Positions 1 to 8,017 are shown, numbered from the stretch's first letter. The stretch is DNA of 25,274 bases from Anaerolineales bacterium (GCA_012032575.1 JAAUSP010000031.1:1-25274), one strand, 5' to 3'. Notes: generated by a model from the letters alone, not told the origin. Translations and numbers: made by a program.

Positions 1-239
1 ACCAGGGCCAAACCTGCTTTGGCCTCGTTGTTGGCCGGGTCGAGGGCCAGAGCTTTGTTGAAGCAGGCTTCTTTTTCCGCCAGCGACTCCACCACGCCGG
101 CCAATCCGAGCCATGCTTCTACATTAGCCGGAGTTTGTTCAACGGCCTGTTGCAGCAGGCGACGCGCATCCTCAACATCACCAACCCTGGCCGCTGCCAG
201 CCCCTGTTGCACTAAATCAGTGGTTGATCTGTCACTCAT
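1..239 (-). CDS. TPR-repeat protein, N-terminal fragment
   Basis: The minus strand is open from about position 248 to the left edge and encodes the first 79 or so residues of a helical-repeat protein. The segment has the alternating pattern of tetratricopeptide repeats: an A-helix with LVQQGLAAARVGD, then ARRLLQQAVEQTPANVEAWL, then ACFNKALALDPANNEAK. These Leu/Ala/Pro positions are typical of TPR units, which act as protein-interaction scaffolds. Two ATGs are possible. The one at 248 lies only 2 nt after an AGGAG and the one at 239 lies 11 nt after it; I chose 239 as the more workable spacing. The rest of the protein lies outside the window, so its other domains and role are unknown. It follows nadK in the same direction, about 80 nt downstream. 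Confidence 0.7.
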   Translation of the reverse strand, partial: MSDRSTTDLVQQGLAAARVGDVEDARRLLQQAVEQTPANVEAWLGLAGVVESLAEKEACFNKALALDPANNEAKAGLAL

Positions 240-270
240 CAAATCCATAACTCCTAATTGAGGGGCACGT

Positions 271-322
271 ATCAAGATTCACCTTGACGCTTGACACCTC
301 AATATTTGACACGTTGATGTCA
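271..322. repeat. Degenerate 7-mer repeat element at the nadK 3' end
   Basis: The gap between nadK and the TPR gene contains three close copies of a TTGACRC-type 7-mer, two of them in tandem at 284-297 and one at 306-312. A small TCAA-TAT-TTGA palindrome sits in the middle at 299-309. The nadK stop codon (320-322) falls inside the outermost unit. It resembles the clearer palindromic elements elsewhere in the window, but the pairing here is weak and could be chance. Confidence 0.35.
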
Positions 323-1197
323 TTTCCTCGTTTGCGGCCACCCCAGGCGCTGCATGAGGGTGCGGTAAAAATAACTTTTATCCTGCAAGCGTACAAATCG
401 GGCGACGGCTGGGCTGGCTTGCATGACAACTTTATCCCGGTTGGCCAGTTCGACTTCAAATTGGCCGTCAACGGTCAGCACAGCCGTCGAGTCGGTCGAA
501 ATCTGGACGGAAACGGTTACGCCTTTAGAGAGCACAATGGCTCGCTCCAGGCTGAGGTGGGGTGCCAGAGGGACTAATAAAAAATTTTTAATTCGGGGGG
601 CAAAATAGGCCCTCCGGCAGCCAGAGCGTAGGCCGTTGAGCCGGTGGCCGTGGCCAAAATGACGCCATCGGCGGTGTAGGTGGTCAAAAAAACACCGTCA
701 ATTTCGGTGTGCAGGCGGACAACGCGGGCAAACTGCCCCCGGCCAATCACCACCTCGTTGAGAGCCTCGTAGCTGTTAACCAACTTGTCGTTGTGGTAAT
801 GCTCAGCCCGCAGCAGCATCCGTTCTTCGATCCAGCAGTCGCCCAACAGGGTCTGGCGGATGCGTTCCGGCCATTCGGCGGGCTGCACCTCGGCCAGAAA
901 CCGAGGCGGCCCATATTGATGCCCCAGAATGGGGATAGTCCGCACGGCGGCAATACGGGCCGCCCGCAGCAGCGAACCGTCGCCGCCCAGAGTAATCAGC
1001 AAATCCAGGTCTTCCAGCCGCTCTTTGATGTCGGCTTCACTCCAACTGGAGCTGACCCAGGCCGACGCGCCCAGGTTCTCAATAAATTCCAGCATCTCGG
1101 CGGCCATCACCCGCGACTCGGCCAGTTTGGGGTGGTAGAGCAAACCGGTTTTATGAAACGCTAACTTGGGAGAGTCTGGAGCCATTGTCACGATCAT
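320..1197 (-). CDS. nadK: NAD kinase (frame broken near 579-589)
   Basis: NAD kinase phosphorylates NAD to NADP with ATP in the cytoplasm. The diagnostic GGDG motif is at residues 71-74, followed by the NE motif in YEALNEVVIGRG and the TGSTAY loop with its following AGGP. The reading frame stops at 574-576 just after the AGGPI segment. The expected C-terminus (VDGQ, then SYFYRTLM) continues in another frame to the stop at 320. One extra base in the A6/T5 run at 579-589 joins the two and gives exactly 293 codons (292 aa), normal for NadK. The simplest reading is a homopolymer sequencing error. Start choice is uncertain: ATG at 1197 or the internal ATG five codons later, neither with a clear Shine-Dalgarno. 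The gene follows hisS by about 50 nt and may be cotranscribed with it. Confidence 0.88.
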
Positions 1198-1205
1198 TTC
1201 AAAAC

Positions 1206-1268
1206 GTAGCAGTGTTGCAGAGTCGCAAATCTGCGCCCCTGCGACCTTGCTACCCTGCTGTTTGCAAC
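1206..1268. repeat. Palindromic 7-mer element between hisS and nadK
   Basis: Left arm 1206-1227 (GTAGCAG, TGTTGCA, GAGTCGCA) and right arm 1240-1268 are built from related 7-mers. GTCGCA (1222-1227) pairs perfectly with TGCGAC (1240-1245), and GTAGCA (1206-1211) with TGCTAC in the right arm. The hisS stop codon (1250-1252) and its last codons lie inside the right arm. The element shares the GTAGCAG unit with the one after ppk. Confidence 0.5.
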
Positions 1269-2522
1269 CTGTCTTTCAGCCAACCAGGCACCTCGGCCAG
1301 GTTCACCATTGTCTGCTGGCTGTTGCTCAAATCACGGATCATGGCCTGGCCGGCCTTGACTTCATCTTCGCCCAGGATGAGGGCAAAAGCGGCTTTGGCC
1401 CGGTCGGCGCTTTTCAGTTGCGCCTTCAAACTACGGTCGCCGGGGGTGAGCATAGCCCCAATCTTTTCGTTATGGAGCATTTCGACCAGCTTCAACGCCG
1501 CCAGCTTGGCGGCCTCGCCCAGGTAAGAAACGGTGACTTTGGGCAGCGGTTCCGGCGGCGGCTCAACGCCCAGGTGGCGCAGGGCAATAACGTAACGTTC
1601 GATGCCGGAACCAAAGCCAATGCCGGGGGTGGGCCGTCCCCCCAACTCTTCGATCAGGCCGTCGTAGCGGCCGCCGCCACAAATGGTATCCTGACTGCCC
1701 AGGCCGTCGGCTTTGATTTCAAACACGGTTTTGGTGTAGTAATCGAGCCCGCGCACAATACGATAATCCACCGTATAGGGCCGGCCAATGGCCTCAAGAT
1801 AGGTTTGAGCCGGTCAAAGTGGCTGGCGCAGTCGGCGCAGAGGTGGTCGGTGATGCGCGGGGCGTTTTCCAGCAGCGGCTGGGTCAGCGGCTCTTTGCTG
1901 TCGAGAATCCGCAGCGGGTTTTTTTGCAGGCGCATTTTATCGTCGGGCGGCAGTTTGTCGGCAAAGGGTTCAAAATATTTGACCAGGGTTTGGATGTAGG
2001 CCGGTTTACAGACCGGGCAGCCGGTGGAGTTGATATACAGCCGCAGGCCGTAAAAACCCAGGCTGGTGAACAGATGCCAGGCCACACTGATCACCTCGAC
2101 ATCCACCGCCGGGTCTTGCTCGCCAATGACCTCGATATCGAACTGGCTGTGCTGGCGGTAGCGGCCTTTCTGCTGCCGTTCGTGGCGAAAGAGGGGGCCG
2201 GTGGTCCAGACTCGCAGGGGGGGGGCAGAGTGTGCAGCCCGTTTTCCACATAGGCCCGCATGATGCCGGCAGTGAATTCCGGGCGCAGCGCCAACTGATC
2301 GCCGTCGCGGTCATCAAAAATATACATCTCTTTTTCGACAATATCGGTCCCCTGGCCGACGCCGCGCACAAACAGGCTGGCCTGTTCCAGCAGGGGGGTA
2401 TCTATACGCTGGTAGCCAAACAGATCGGTTGTTTCTTGAATTTTAGCGAGAATAAAGCGCCAGTAGGGCTGGTCGTCAAAAAGCACATCCAGCATGCCGG
2501 TGACGCGCTGGTATTTGGTCAA
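1250..2522 (-). CDS. hisS: Histidyl-tRNA synthetase (two frame breaks)
   Basis: This class II synthetase charges tRNA-His. The N-terminal part has the family pattern from RVTGMLDVLFDD to LALRPEFTAGIMRAYVENG. Motif 2 (GPLFRHERQQKGRYRQ) follows in a second frame, then a zinc-ribbon-like CPVC. The histidine-specific LDYYTKTVFE, GGGRYDGL and motif 3 (GFGSGIERY) lie in a third frame. Two missing bases explain both breaks: one in the run of nine G at 2217-2225 and one at the GG of 1802-1803. Adding two bases gives 425 codons (424 aa), the usual HisRS size, so real inactivation is unlikely for an essential gene. The start is a TTG at 2522, with AGGAG about 10 nt upstream. It heads the hisS-nadK-TPR run. 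Confidence 0.9.
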
Positions 2523-2552
2523 GGTTTATCTTCTCCTGAAATAACTTGCTCG

Positions 2553-2580
2553 AAGTGCAAAGACTTAAGCCTTTGCACTC
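2553..2580. repeat. Loopless 14-bp palindrome upstream of hisS
   Basis: Positions 2553-2566 and 2567-2580 are inverted copies of one another with 12 of 14 matches. Each arm is two 7-mers (AAGTGCA AAGACTT). The inner 9 bp AGTGCAAAG/CTTTGCACT (2554-2562, 2571-2579) pair perfectly. It lies in the hisS 5' leader, about 30 nt before the TTG start, so it could act as a leader structure, but it has the same 7-mer architecture as the gene-end elements. Confidence 0.5.
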
Positions 2581-2605
2581 CACAATATTACACCGCTCGG
2601 ACCCT

Positions 2606-2631
2606 CCGACTGACGCGGGTCGCAGACCCGC
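2606..2631. repeat. Interspersed hairpin repeat, copy 1
   Basis: A 22-base segment (2606-2627) matches 22984-23005 at 19 of 22 positions. It ends in a perfect hairpin GCGGGTC-GCA-GACCCGC (2615-2631). Both copies follow a CTCGGA and both sit between genes. This looks like a small dispersed REP-like element. With only two copies in view, the family size is unknown. Confidence 0.5.
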
Positions 2632-2715
2632 TTTGAGCCTGAACTCTGTAATTCCTAACTTTAGCTTCAGGCCGCTTTCTTTGCCTGATATTATTTCTTA
2701 TGCTAACCTCTGTCC

Positions 2716-3351
2716 ATGCGCTACGCGATTTTCTCGGATGTCCACAATGAGGTTAAAGCGCTGACGAAGGTTTTACACCACGCTCGCCAACAGGCCGTGG
2801 ATGGCTATTTCTGCCTGGGCGATGTAGGGGTTGACGACTGCGTTGAGCTGGTGCGGCAGAGCGCTGCGGCGACCGTATTTGGTAATTGGGAAGTAGCAAG
2901 CTGGTCGAGCCTGTCGCCGGAAAATCAGCAGTGGGCTTTACGACTGCCGCCCACCCGCAAAGAAGCGGGCTTCTGGCTCACCCATGCCACCCCGCTCTGG
3001 CCCCACCATCTGTCCAGCCTATCCGATTTGCTGGCGCATCGCCGCGACGTGCCGTTGTCGCAGCTTTTTCCTTATCTTCATTTTGAATGTCAACCGCTGT
3101 GGGACATCGTCGGCGCGTTGACGGAGGCCGGCGTGCCGCTGCTGTTTCACGGCCATACCCACCGGCAAATAGCCTGGCGCTTCACCGCCGCCAATTTTCT
3201 CCAAAAGCTCAGCCATTCCCTTATCACGCTGCGTCCCGGTGATACCCTGGTTGTGGGCGTCGGCAGTGCCGGGCGTCCGGAGGATGGGCCGGGGGCGGCT
3301 TATGTTATTTATGATGATGCGCTCAAACAAGTCGAGATGATACGAGTTTGA
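2716..3351 (+). CDS. Calcineurin-like metallophosphoesterase, YfcE/MJ0936 type
   Basis: The 211-residue protein shows the binuclear-metal phosphoesterase motifs in order: SDVHN (D8, H10, N11), LGD (D36), GN (N57), a THATP histidine (H90) and GHTHR (H145, H147). The compact size fits the YfcE/MJ0936-like phosphodiesterases, soluble enzymes with broad activity on phosphodiesters. The natural substrate cannot be deduced. It is divergent from hisS and convergent with the CpXC gene 28 nt beyond. There is no Shine-Dalgarno before the ATG, and a TATGCT lies about 12 nt upstream, so translation from a leaderless message is possible but unproven. Confidence 0.85.
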   Translation: MRYAIFSDVHNEVKALTKVLHHARQQAVDGYFCLGDVGVDDCVELVRQSAAATVFGNWEVASWSSLSPENQQWALRLPPTRKEAGFWLTHATPLWPHHLSSLSDLLAHRRDVPLSQLFPYLHFECQPLWDIVGALTEAGVPLLFHGHTHRQIAWRFTAANFLQKLSHSLITLRPGDTLVVGVGSAGRPEDGPGAAYVIYDDALKQVEMIRV

Positions 3352-3386
3352 GGCGTGAGGCGTGATAATTCTTCACGTATCACGCA
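3352..3386. repeat. Palindromic 7-mer element between convergent genes
   Basis: Left arm 3352-3365 is a tandem GGCGTGA GGCGTGA. Right arm 3373-3386 is TCACGTA TCACGCA. The arms pair at 11 of 14 positions around a 7-nt loop. The element starts directly after the metallophosphoesterase stop (3349-3351), and the CpXC stop codon (3380-3382) lies inside the right arm. The reverse complement of the right arm is identical over 14 bases to a segment of the element at 23006-23080. Confidence 0.55.
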
Positions 3387-4516
3387 CTGTTTGCCAGACT
3401 CTCCTGCAACATCGCCATGGCCATATTGCCAATCATTTCCATCGCTTGAGCCGCCTCGTTTTGATTTTGCCGGCGGGCTTCCTCGATGTTGGCTGACAAA
3501 ATAGCAAAGAATGACTCGTCAATTTGGTCCAGCCGGTCGGCTAATACTTTTTGCGGGTCACGCGATTGCAAAATATCCCGCAGCAGCGCCACCGATTGTT
3601 GCAGGGCGGCCCGGCTTTGCTCTTCCTGACGGGCTTTGGTATCTAAAATTTTGGCCCGCAAATTTTTGAGCGTTTCGGACTGTTTGTTATTGCCTGCTTT
3701 GGACAGTTCATCAATCTGGGCGGTCAACTGCTGGAAAAAGGTATAATCGAGCAGGGGATGGCCCGCCGCCATATAGGTTTCAAACTCCTCGTCGGTGGGC
3801 GCGTTTTGCAGTTTTTCCAGCAAAACTTCCCGACTGGGGATATGCACCAGCCCCAGACTGCTGTCAATCTCGGCTACGGCCTGCTGACCCTGGCTGCTCA
3901 ATTCGGCCAACATAGATCGCAACTCATAAAGCGCCTGCGCCCCGGCCCGATTGCCTTCCATCTGTGCGTGCTGAACCGAAGCAGTCAGGATTTCAAAAAA
4001 GTCACGGTCAAGCTCAGCGTCGTGTTCTTTGACTTTGGCCTGGAGCGTGGTTTCATCGCGCACCTGCAAAAACTCTTCCAGCAGTTTCACTTTGGCTTTT
4101 TGGGCTTCCAAAACCTCTTCGGTAATGCCATCGGCCTCCAGAATAGCCTTCATAATGCTTTCAAAGGTTAAAAACAGCTTGGGATTCAACAGGTAAAACT
4201 TGCGCTGTTCAGCCGGCAAGCTGTTGACCAGATTATTGGTCAAAGAGCCAATGAGCCTATCCTGCTCCGCGCCACTCAAACTCAGACTGTTGGGCGACAG
4301 CACCAACGCCAACTCTTTCTCCAAATCATAATAAAACATGGGGAGGTTAAGCGCATTGACAGACCCACACTGCGGACACTGCACTGCATTGAAACGGCCC
4401 TGCAAAAAGGCCGACTTCAAAGCGGGGTTTTGCCCGTCAATAATCGGTATCACCGGAGCGTTAAATTGGGTACGGCAGTTGGCGCAAACCACCGGGGCAA
4501 TCTGTTGAGTAGCCAT
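3380..4516 (-). CDS. CpXC-domain zinc protein
   Basis: The 378-residue protein opens with a four-cysteine site, CANC (C11, C14) and CPQC (C47, C50), separated by FNAPVIPIIDGQNP. This matches the CpXC domain, a small zinc-binding domain of unknown function. The following region has FYYDLEKELALVLSP, typical of the same family, then a long helical, Glu/Gln/Ala-rich part to the end with no membrane segment. It is the last gene of the minus-strand signalling island, but a terminator at 4595-4630 separates it from the gene before, so it probably has its own promoter. Only a weak AAAGGT precedes the ATG. Its function in the island is unknown; an adaptor or effector of the kinase is conjecture. Confidence 0.7.
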   Translation of the reverse strand: MATQQIAPVVCANCRTQFNAPVIPIIDGQNPALKSAFLQGRFNAVQCPQCGSVNALNLPMFYYDLEKELALVLSPNSLSLSGAEQDRLIGSLTNNLVNSLPAEQRKFYLLNPKLFLTFESIMKAILEADGITEEVLEAQKAKVKLLEEFLQVRDETTLQAKVKEHDAELDRDFFEILTASVQHAQMEGNRAGAQALYELRSMLAELSSQGQQAVAEIDSSLGLVHIPSREVLLEKLQNAPTDEEFETYMAAGHPLLDYTFFQQLTAQIDELSKAGNNKQSETLKNLRAKILDTKARQEEQSRAALQQSVALLRDILQSRDPQKVLADRLDQIDESFFAILSANIEEARRQNQNEAAQAMEMIGNMAMAMLQESLANSA

Positions 4517-4594
4517 AATAGATAGATGTTACCTTTCTTAACAACTTTTATATGCAAAGTAGTATCTTACTCGCTAGAAGGCAAATTAGCAACT

Positions 4595-4630
4595 AAAAAC
4601 CGCCCCCTTCAACTCCTGGCGGCGGTTTTT
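4595..4630 (-). terminator. Rho-independent terminator after the 82-aa gene
   Basis: A perfect 10-bp inverted repeat AAAAACCGCC (4595-4604) and GGCGGTTTTT (4621-4630) gives a GC stem with a T-run on either strand. It sits 33 nt past the stop of the 82-aa minus-strand gene and before the CpXC gene, so it should end the upstream signalling transcript. Confidence 0.75.
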
Positions 4631-4662
4631 GATACGCTTTTTAAAGCCTTACATTATTCCCA

Positions 4663-4908
4663 CTAATCCCGGAAGAATGACTCTACCTGAACCTGATCTT
4701 CTTCGCTGGGTAAAGTTTCAACGAAGCTAATCCGGTGCCAGGGAAAGATAACGCGGGTAGCATCACGCTCGATATAAACCAGGTTTTTGCCGTCACGAGC
4801 GCGGGCATTGGTGCAAATCAAAAAATTCGAGGTCGGATCGGGTATCTCTTCGATTTCAGCCATAATTGCATCTGCATTCATGATGTGGATGATTACCGTA
4901 ATCGCCAT
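4663..4908 (-). CDS. Uncharacterised 82-residue-class small protein
   Basis: The predicted 81-aa soluble protein begins MAITVIIHIMNADAIMAEI and contains SNFLICTNARARDGKN and a strand-rich RVIFPWHRISFVETLP segment, then an acidic tail ending VESFFRD. I do not recognise a named family. The beta-rich middle suggests a small barrel, which is a guess. The ATG at 4908 is chosen because AGGAG lies 6 nt upstream; a TTG one codon earlier is less likely. It lies between the FHA gene and a strong terminator, and so probably ends the same transcript as the kinase, phosphatase, J-vWA and FHA genes. That makes it a candidate partner in the pathway. Confidence 0.65.
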   Translation of the reverse strand: MAITVIIHIMNADAIMAEIEEIPDPTSNFLICTNARARDGKNLVYIERDATRVIFPWHRISFVETLPSEEDQVQVESFFRD

Positions 4909-4930
4909 CAATAGCTCCTTATTAATAATT

Positions 4931-5000
4931 GACCAAAGACAGGGGACCGATGACCGGTATTAATGCCCTGTTGCCGGTCTCCCGTTCTCTGTCTTCGGTC
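4931..5000. repeat. Palindromic 7-mer element after the FHA gene
   Basis: The 27-nt arms 4931-4957 and 4974-5000 are inverted copies matching at 21 of 27 positions. On the minus strand they read as GACCGAA, GACAGAG, AACGGGA, GACCGG, which are related 7-mers. The element starts 7 nt past the FHA stop codon and ends 22 nt before the next gene, filling the gap between them. Confidence 0.6.
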
Positions 5001-5007
5001 TATCAGT

Positions 5008-5517
5008 TCAGCGCATTTCTACTTCAATGAGCAGCTTGCCGAGTTGCAGTTGGTCGCCGTTATGCAGCACTTCGGGTAAATAGGGGGCCAGGCGTTTGCC
5101 GTTGATAAACGTACCGTTGATGCTGCCCAAATCTTCCACAACCACGGTGCCTTCCCGCTTGAGAATACGGGCGTGCCGGCGCGAAACCCCTTTTTCCAGG
5201 CCGTTATCATTGGTCAAATCAATTTCGGGAAAAACATCACTGGCCGGGTCCAACCGTCCCAAATGGACAGCTTTGGTCAGGGTGGCTTCAATTTCACGCC
5301 CGTTGTCGCCAATACGCAAGCGCACGGCCAGAGGCCCTGTCCCCTTAACAAAAGCATTCGAGTCCCCCTCGCCCTCTTCTTCACCAACCCAGCCGATTTC
5401 ATCCGTTCCCAGCGGATCGGTGCCCCGACGGTCATCTTCTAGTAAATACGTTCCACACTCACTACAAAAGAGGGTATTGGCAACGTGAGTTGTTCCGCAG
5501 AATGGACACTTAATCAC
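5008..5517 (-). CDS. Zinc-ribbon plus FHA domain protein
   Basis: The 169-residue protein has an N-terminal zinc ribbon, CPFC (C4, C7) and CSEC (C18, C21), an acidic linker (about 26-60), and a C-terminal FHA domain. The FHA signature residues are present: GR (87-88), SRRH (112-115) and NGTFINGKRL (N134). FHA domains bind phosphothreonine, so this protein is the expected reader of the kinase in the same cluster. The start is a GTG at 5517 with AGGAG 7 nt upstream. It overlaps the end of the J-vWA gene by 8 nt, which implies translational coupling. There is no membrane segment. Confidence 0.88.
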   Translation of the reverse strand: MIKCPFCGTTHVANTLFCSECGTYLLEDDRRGTDPLGTDEIGWVGEEEGEGDSNAFVKGTGPLAVRLRIGDNGREIEATLTKAVHLGRLDPASDVFPEIDLTNDNGLEKGVSRRHARILKREGTVVVEDLGSINGTFINGKRLAPYLPEVLHNGDQLQLGKLLIEVEMR

Positions 5518-6991
5518 GATGTATCTCCTTTGGCAAAATTGACAGACTACGTGTGCCGTAACGAATCTTTTTCCGGCCTTCGGCGGACAGGTCGCCGGTG
5601 CGAGCTAAGCGGCCGGCTTCGAGCAGCGCGGCCCGCGCCAGATCGGTTTCTCCTAAATTGAGCAGCCGTGTGGCCATGGTTTCCAAGCGCTGGGTAGCGG
5701 CGCTAATCTGACCATTTTCCAGGTCAACCATAGCTTTTTCTTGCATTTTAAAGATGGCTAATTTACCCAGCGCCGTGACAATAGTGGGCGGAATTTCAAT
5801 GTTTCCTTCGGGGGTAGCCACAAATTCGCCCGTTAAATCTACCCACTCCCAACTTCTGCGGTTGGCCTGACCAGGCACGTCGCCGTCAACCGTTAGGCGC
5901 ATCAGCCGTTTTTGCCCCAGCGTGGTTTCCGACCGGACTCGAAACTCCATCAACAGCGTTTTACCGCTGCCGGTCCCCAACGGCCCCAAAACCGTTTTAT
6001 CGGCGCGCAAATCGAGGCGCTGGATGTGGGGCGTCACCTGGAAGGCTTCTTTCAGGGTAACGGTGGTTGAGGTGTTGACGCTCATGGTTAATTCACGGGC
6101 TACGACCGTGCTGAGATTGCGAATGGTCGCCTTAAAAACATCCACCACCTTACGGGGCGAGTCAATATAAACCGAGGTCCCACCCGATAAAGTGGCCATC
6201 TGATCCAGCAAATTTTCGTTCCAATCCGAGCCAATGCCCATAGTGCTGAGGCTGATTTGGTGATGCCCGGCCCATTCGGCTTTTTCCAGGCAGCCGGCTT
6301 CGTCGCCGTAGGTCTGGCCGTCGGTGAGCAGAATGAGATGGTTGACCGACTCTTTGGTGCGGTTCCGTTCCAATTCCTGCAACCCGGCGGCGAGGCCCTG
6401 TAGCATCTCGGTGCCGCCGCTTGGCTGGATGGTGCTGGCAATGGATTTGGCCATGGCCTTATCCACCCCTTTTTGGCTGGGCAAAATCACCTCGGCCCGG
6501 TCGCTGAAGACCACCAGGCTGAGGGAGTCGTCGGGGTTGAGCCGGTCAATCACCTGGCGTGTACCTTCTTTAACCTGCTGCAAACGCATGCCCTGCATGG
6601 AAGTGCTGCGGTCGAGCACCAGGCAAATGTTTAGCGGCAAACGGGCGGTCGGCAGGTCGGAGGCGGGGGTAACATCCAGCAAAACATAAAAGGCTTGCTC
6701 TTCGACATTAGTTAAAAGGGCTTTGTGGCTGAGGGTAGCCCGCAGGCTGATGGCCGACGATTTATCCAGCCCTTCCGACTCACGCAAGCGGTCATAAATG
6801 CGGCGCTGCTCCGGGTCGCCCAGAACTTCGTACGCTTCCTGTACTTCTTGAAATATCTCATTGGCAGCCGGGTTTTTGCTGGTATCAGGATGATACTCAC
6901 GCACCAAAACACGGTACATCTTGCGGATCTGATCTTCCGAGGCCGTGCTTTCGACTTTGAGAATTTCGTAGTAATTTTTATCGGTTCGCAT
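5510..6991 (-). CDS. J-domain / von Willebrand A fusion protein
   Basis: Residues 1-72 form a DnaJ J-domain with YYEILKV, the essential HPD tripeptide (34-36) and FQEVQEAYEVLGDPEQRR. There is no Gly/Phe-rich or zinc-finger region. A vWA domain follows with a complete metal-dependent adhesion site: DRSTS (127-131), GGTEM (T194) and LLTDG (D224). The region after about residue 300 is beta-rich and then helical, as in other bacterial vWA proteins with a trypsin-inhibitor-heavy-chain-like layout. The J-domain should recruit DnaK, and the vWA domain should bind a partner through Mg. The protein is probably cytoplasmic, with no signal peptide seen. The SD (GGAGAG) may be masked by an upstream RNA fold. 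The neighbours are PP2C upstream and FHA downstream. Confidence 0.88.
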   Translation of the reverse strand: MRTDKNYYEILKVESTASEDQIRKMYRVLVREYHPDTSKNPAANEIFQEVQEAYEVLGDPEQRRIYDRLRESEGLDKSSAISLRATLSHKALLTNVEEQAFYVLLDVTPASDLPTARLPLNICLVLDRSTSMQGMRLQQVKEGTRQVIDRLNPDDSLSLVVFSDRAEVILPSQKGVDKAMAKSIASTIQPSGGTEMLQGLAAGLQELERNRTKESVNHLILLTDGQTYGDEAGCLEKAEWAGHHQISLSTMGIGSDWNENLLDQMATLSGGTSVYIDSPRKVVDVFKATIRNLSTVVARELTMSVNTSTTVTLKEAFQVTPHIQRLDLRADKTVLGPLGTGSGKTLLMEFRVRSETTLGQKRLMRLTVDGDVPGQANRRSWEWVDLTGEFVATPEGNIEIPPTIVTALGKLAIFKMQEKAMVDLENGQISAATQRLETMATRLLNLGETDLARAALLEAGRLARTGDLSAEGRKKIRYGTRSLSILPKEIHRD

Positions 6992-6993
6992 CA

Positions 6994-7036
6994 GGGTTGC
7001 TCTCCCTGCTTTCCTGTATAAAAGGAGAGTACAGGA
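6994..7036 (-). promoter_or_regulatory. Possible SD-sequestering RNA fold before the J-vWA gene
   Basis: In the message, TCCTGTA (7036-7030) can pair with TACAGGA (7018-7012), and CTCTCC (7029-7024), lying between them, can pair with GGAGAG (7005-7000), the likely ribosome site. The two pairings interleave, as in an H-type pseudoknot. CAGGG and CCCTG on either side of the ribosome site offer a further hairpin. Pairing is seen in the sequence; regulation is inferred. Confidence 0.35.
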
Positions 7037-7054
7037 TAAGGTGATTTTAGATAG

Positions 7055-7954
7055 CTAGTTTTCAAGTCCAACTGAAACCATCACCACTGTGATATTGTCT
7101 TCACCGCCATTTTTGTTGGCCGCTGCAATTAAACGCTGGCAAGCTTCTTGGGGGTTACCCGAAGTGCCGATAATTTCACGCAGCACTTCATTTTTCACTG
7201 GCCCCCACAAACCATCGCTGCACAGCAGCAGCGAACTACCCGGCGGCAAATGCTGCACGTAAATATCCACTTCCATCGCCGTACCCTGACCAATGGCCCG
7301 GTACAAAACATTCCGTTGAGGATGAGTCAAAGCACCTTCGGCGGTTTCCTGGCCCAATTCTACCAGGCGTTGAACCAGGGAGTGATCTTTAGTTACTTGC
7401 TTTAAATTGCCCTGATTAAACCAGTAGGCTCGACTGTCACCCACATGAGCAATGTAGGCGCTGTGTCCCATCACCAGCGCTACCGTCAAGGTAGTGCCGC
7501 CATCGGGCACTGCTTCTTGAACCACTGTGTTGGCTCTTTCTACGGCGCCTATCAGAACTTCGTTAATGGGCCGACTGGCCGCACCCTGATTATTATTATT
7601 GGTCAGGAAAGACAAATAAATTTCTTTCAAGATACATTCGGCGGCGGTCCGCACTGCCAGCGAACTGGCCAATTCGCCTTTTTGATGACCGCCCATGCCA
7701 TCGGCCACAATGAACAAGCCAAACCATTCCTGCCCATCATCATGCTGCAACAGCGATTGAACGGCAAAAAGCGAGTCCTCGTTGCGCTCGCGCACCTGGC
7801 CAATATCTGAAAGTTTGCCTACATGTAATCCGGGTGATAGCTGGCTGTGTCCCTTTACAGGGGCAGCCGCTTGATCCGAACTTTTACCTGCCGCCTGCCT
7901 TGTTGATTCCGGTTCAGCTTTTGGCTGTGACAAGAGGCGTTGCAGAAAATTCAT
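7055..7954 (-). CDS. PP2C-family Ser/Thr protein phosphatase
   Basis: The 299-residue protein has a Gln/Ala-rich N-terminal tail of about 40 residues, then the PP2C catalytic fold: RERNED (D60), VADGMGGH (D85), a GGTTLTVAL strand, GDSRAY, SDGLW and GGEDNITVV. All the metal-coordinating aspartates of the PPM family are visible, so it should be an active Mn/Mg-dependent phosphatase. It removes phosphate from Ser/Thr and is the natural counterpart of the kinase encoded 63 nt upstream. There is no membrane segment. GGAG lies about 10 nt before the ATG. It is probably cotranscribed with the kinase and the J-vWA gene. Confidence 0.93.
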   Translation of the reverse strand: MNFLQRLLSQPKAEPESTRQAAGKSSDQAAAPVKGHSQLSPGLHVGKLSDIGQVRERNEDSLFAVQSLLQHDDGQEWFGLFIVADGMGGHQKGELASSLAVRTAAECILKEIYLSFLTNNNNQGAASRPINEVLIGAVERANTVVQEAVPDGGTTLTVALVMGHSAYIAHVGDSRAYWFNQGNLKQVTKDHSLVQRLVELGQETAEGALTHPQRNVLYRAIGQGTAMEVDIYVQHLPPGSSLLLCSDGLWGPVKNEVLREIIGTSGNPQEACQRLIAAANKNGGEDNITVVMVSVGLEN

Positions 7955-8017
7955 GCGTTATAAGCTCCAATACTACCGGGTTTTAAGACTAAAGTTAGGT
8001 CAGGGTATTGCAATGGC

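Noticed and set aside
574..1197. nadK as a pseudogene
   Set aside because: Everything past the break still encodes conserved NadK sequence and one base repairs it to 292 aa, so decay is not supported.
2217..2225. Programmed ribosomal frameshift in hisS
   Set aside because: A run of nine G can slip, but breaks of the same type occur in four other unrelated genes and no stimulatory structure is conserved in view. A consensus error is simpler.
2523..2715. T-box riboswitch before hisS
   Set aside because: No T-box antiterminator sequence, specifier loop or terminator could be found; the leader holds only the 14-bp palindrome and a REP-like hairpin.
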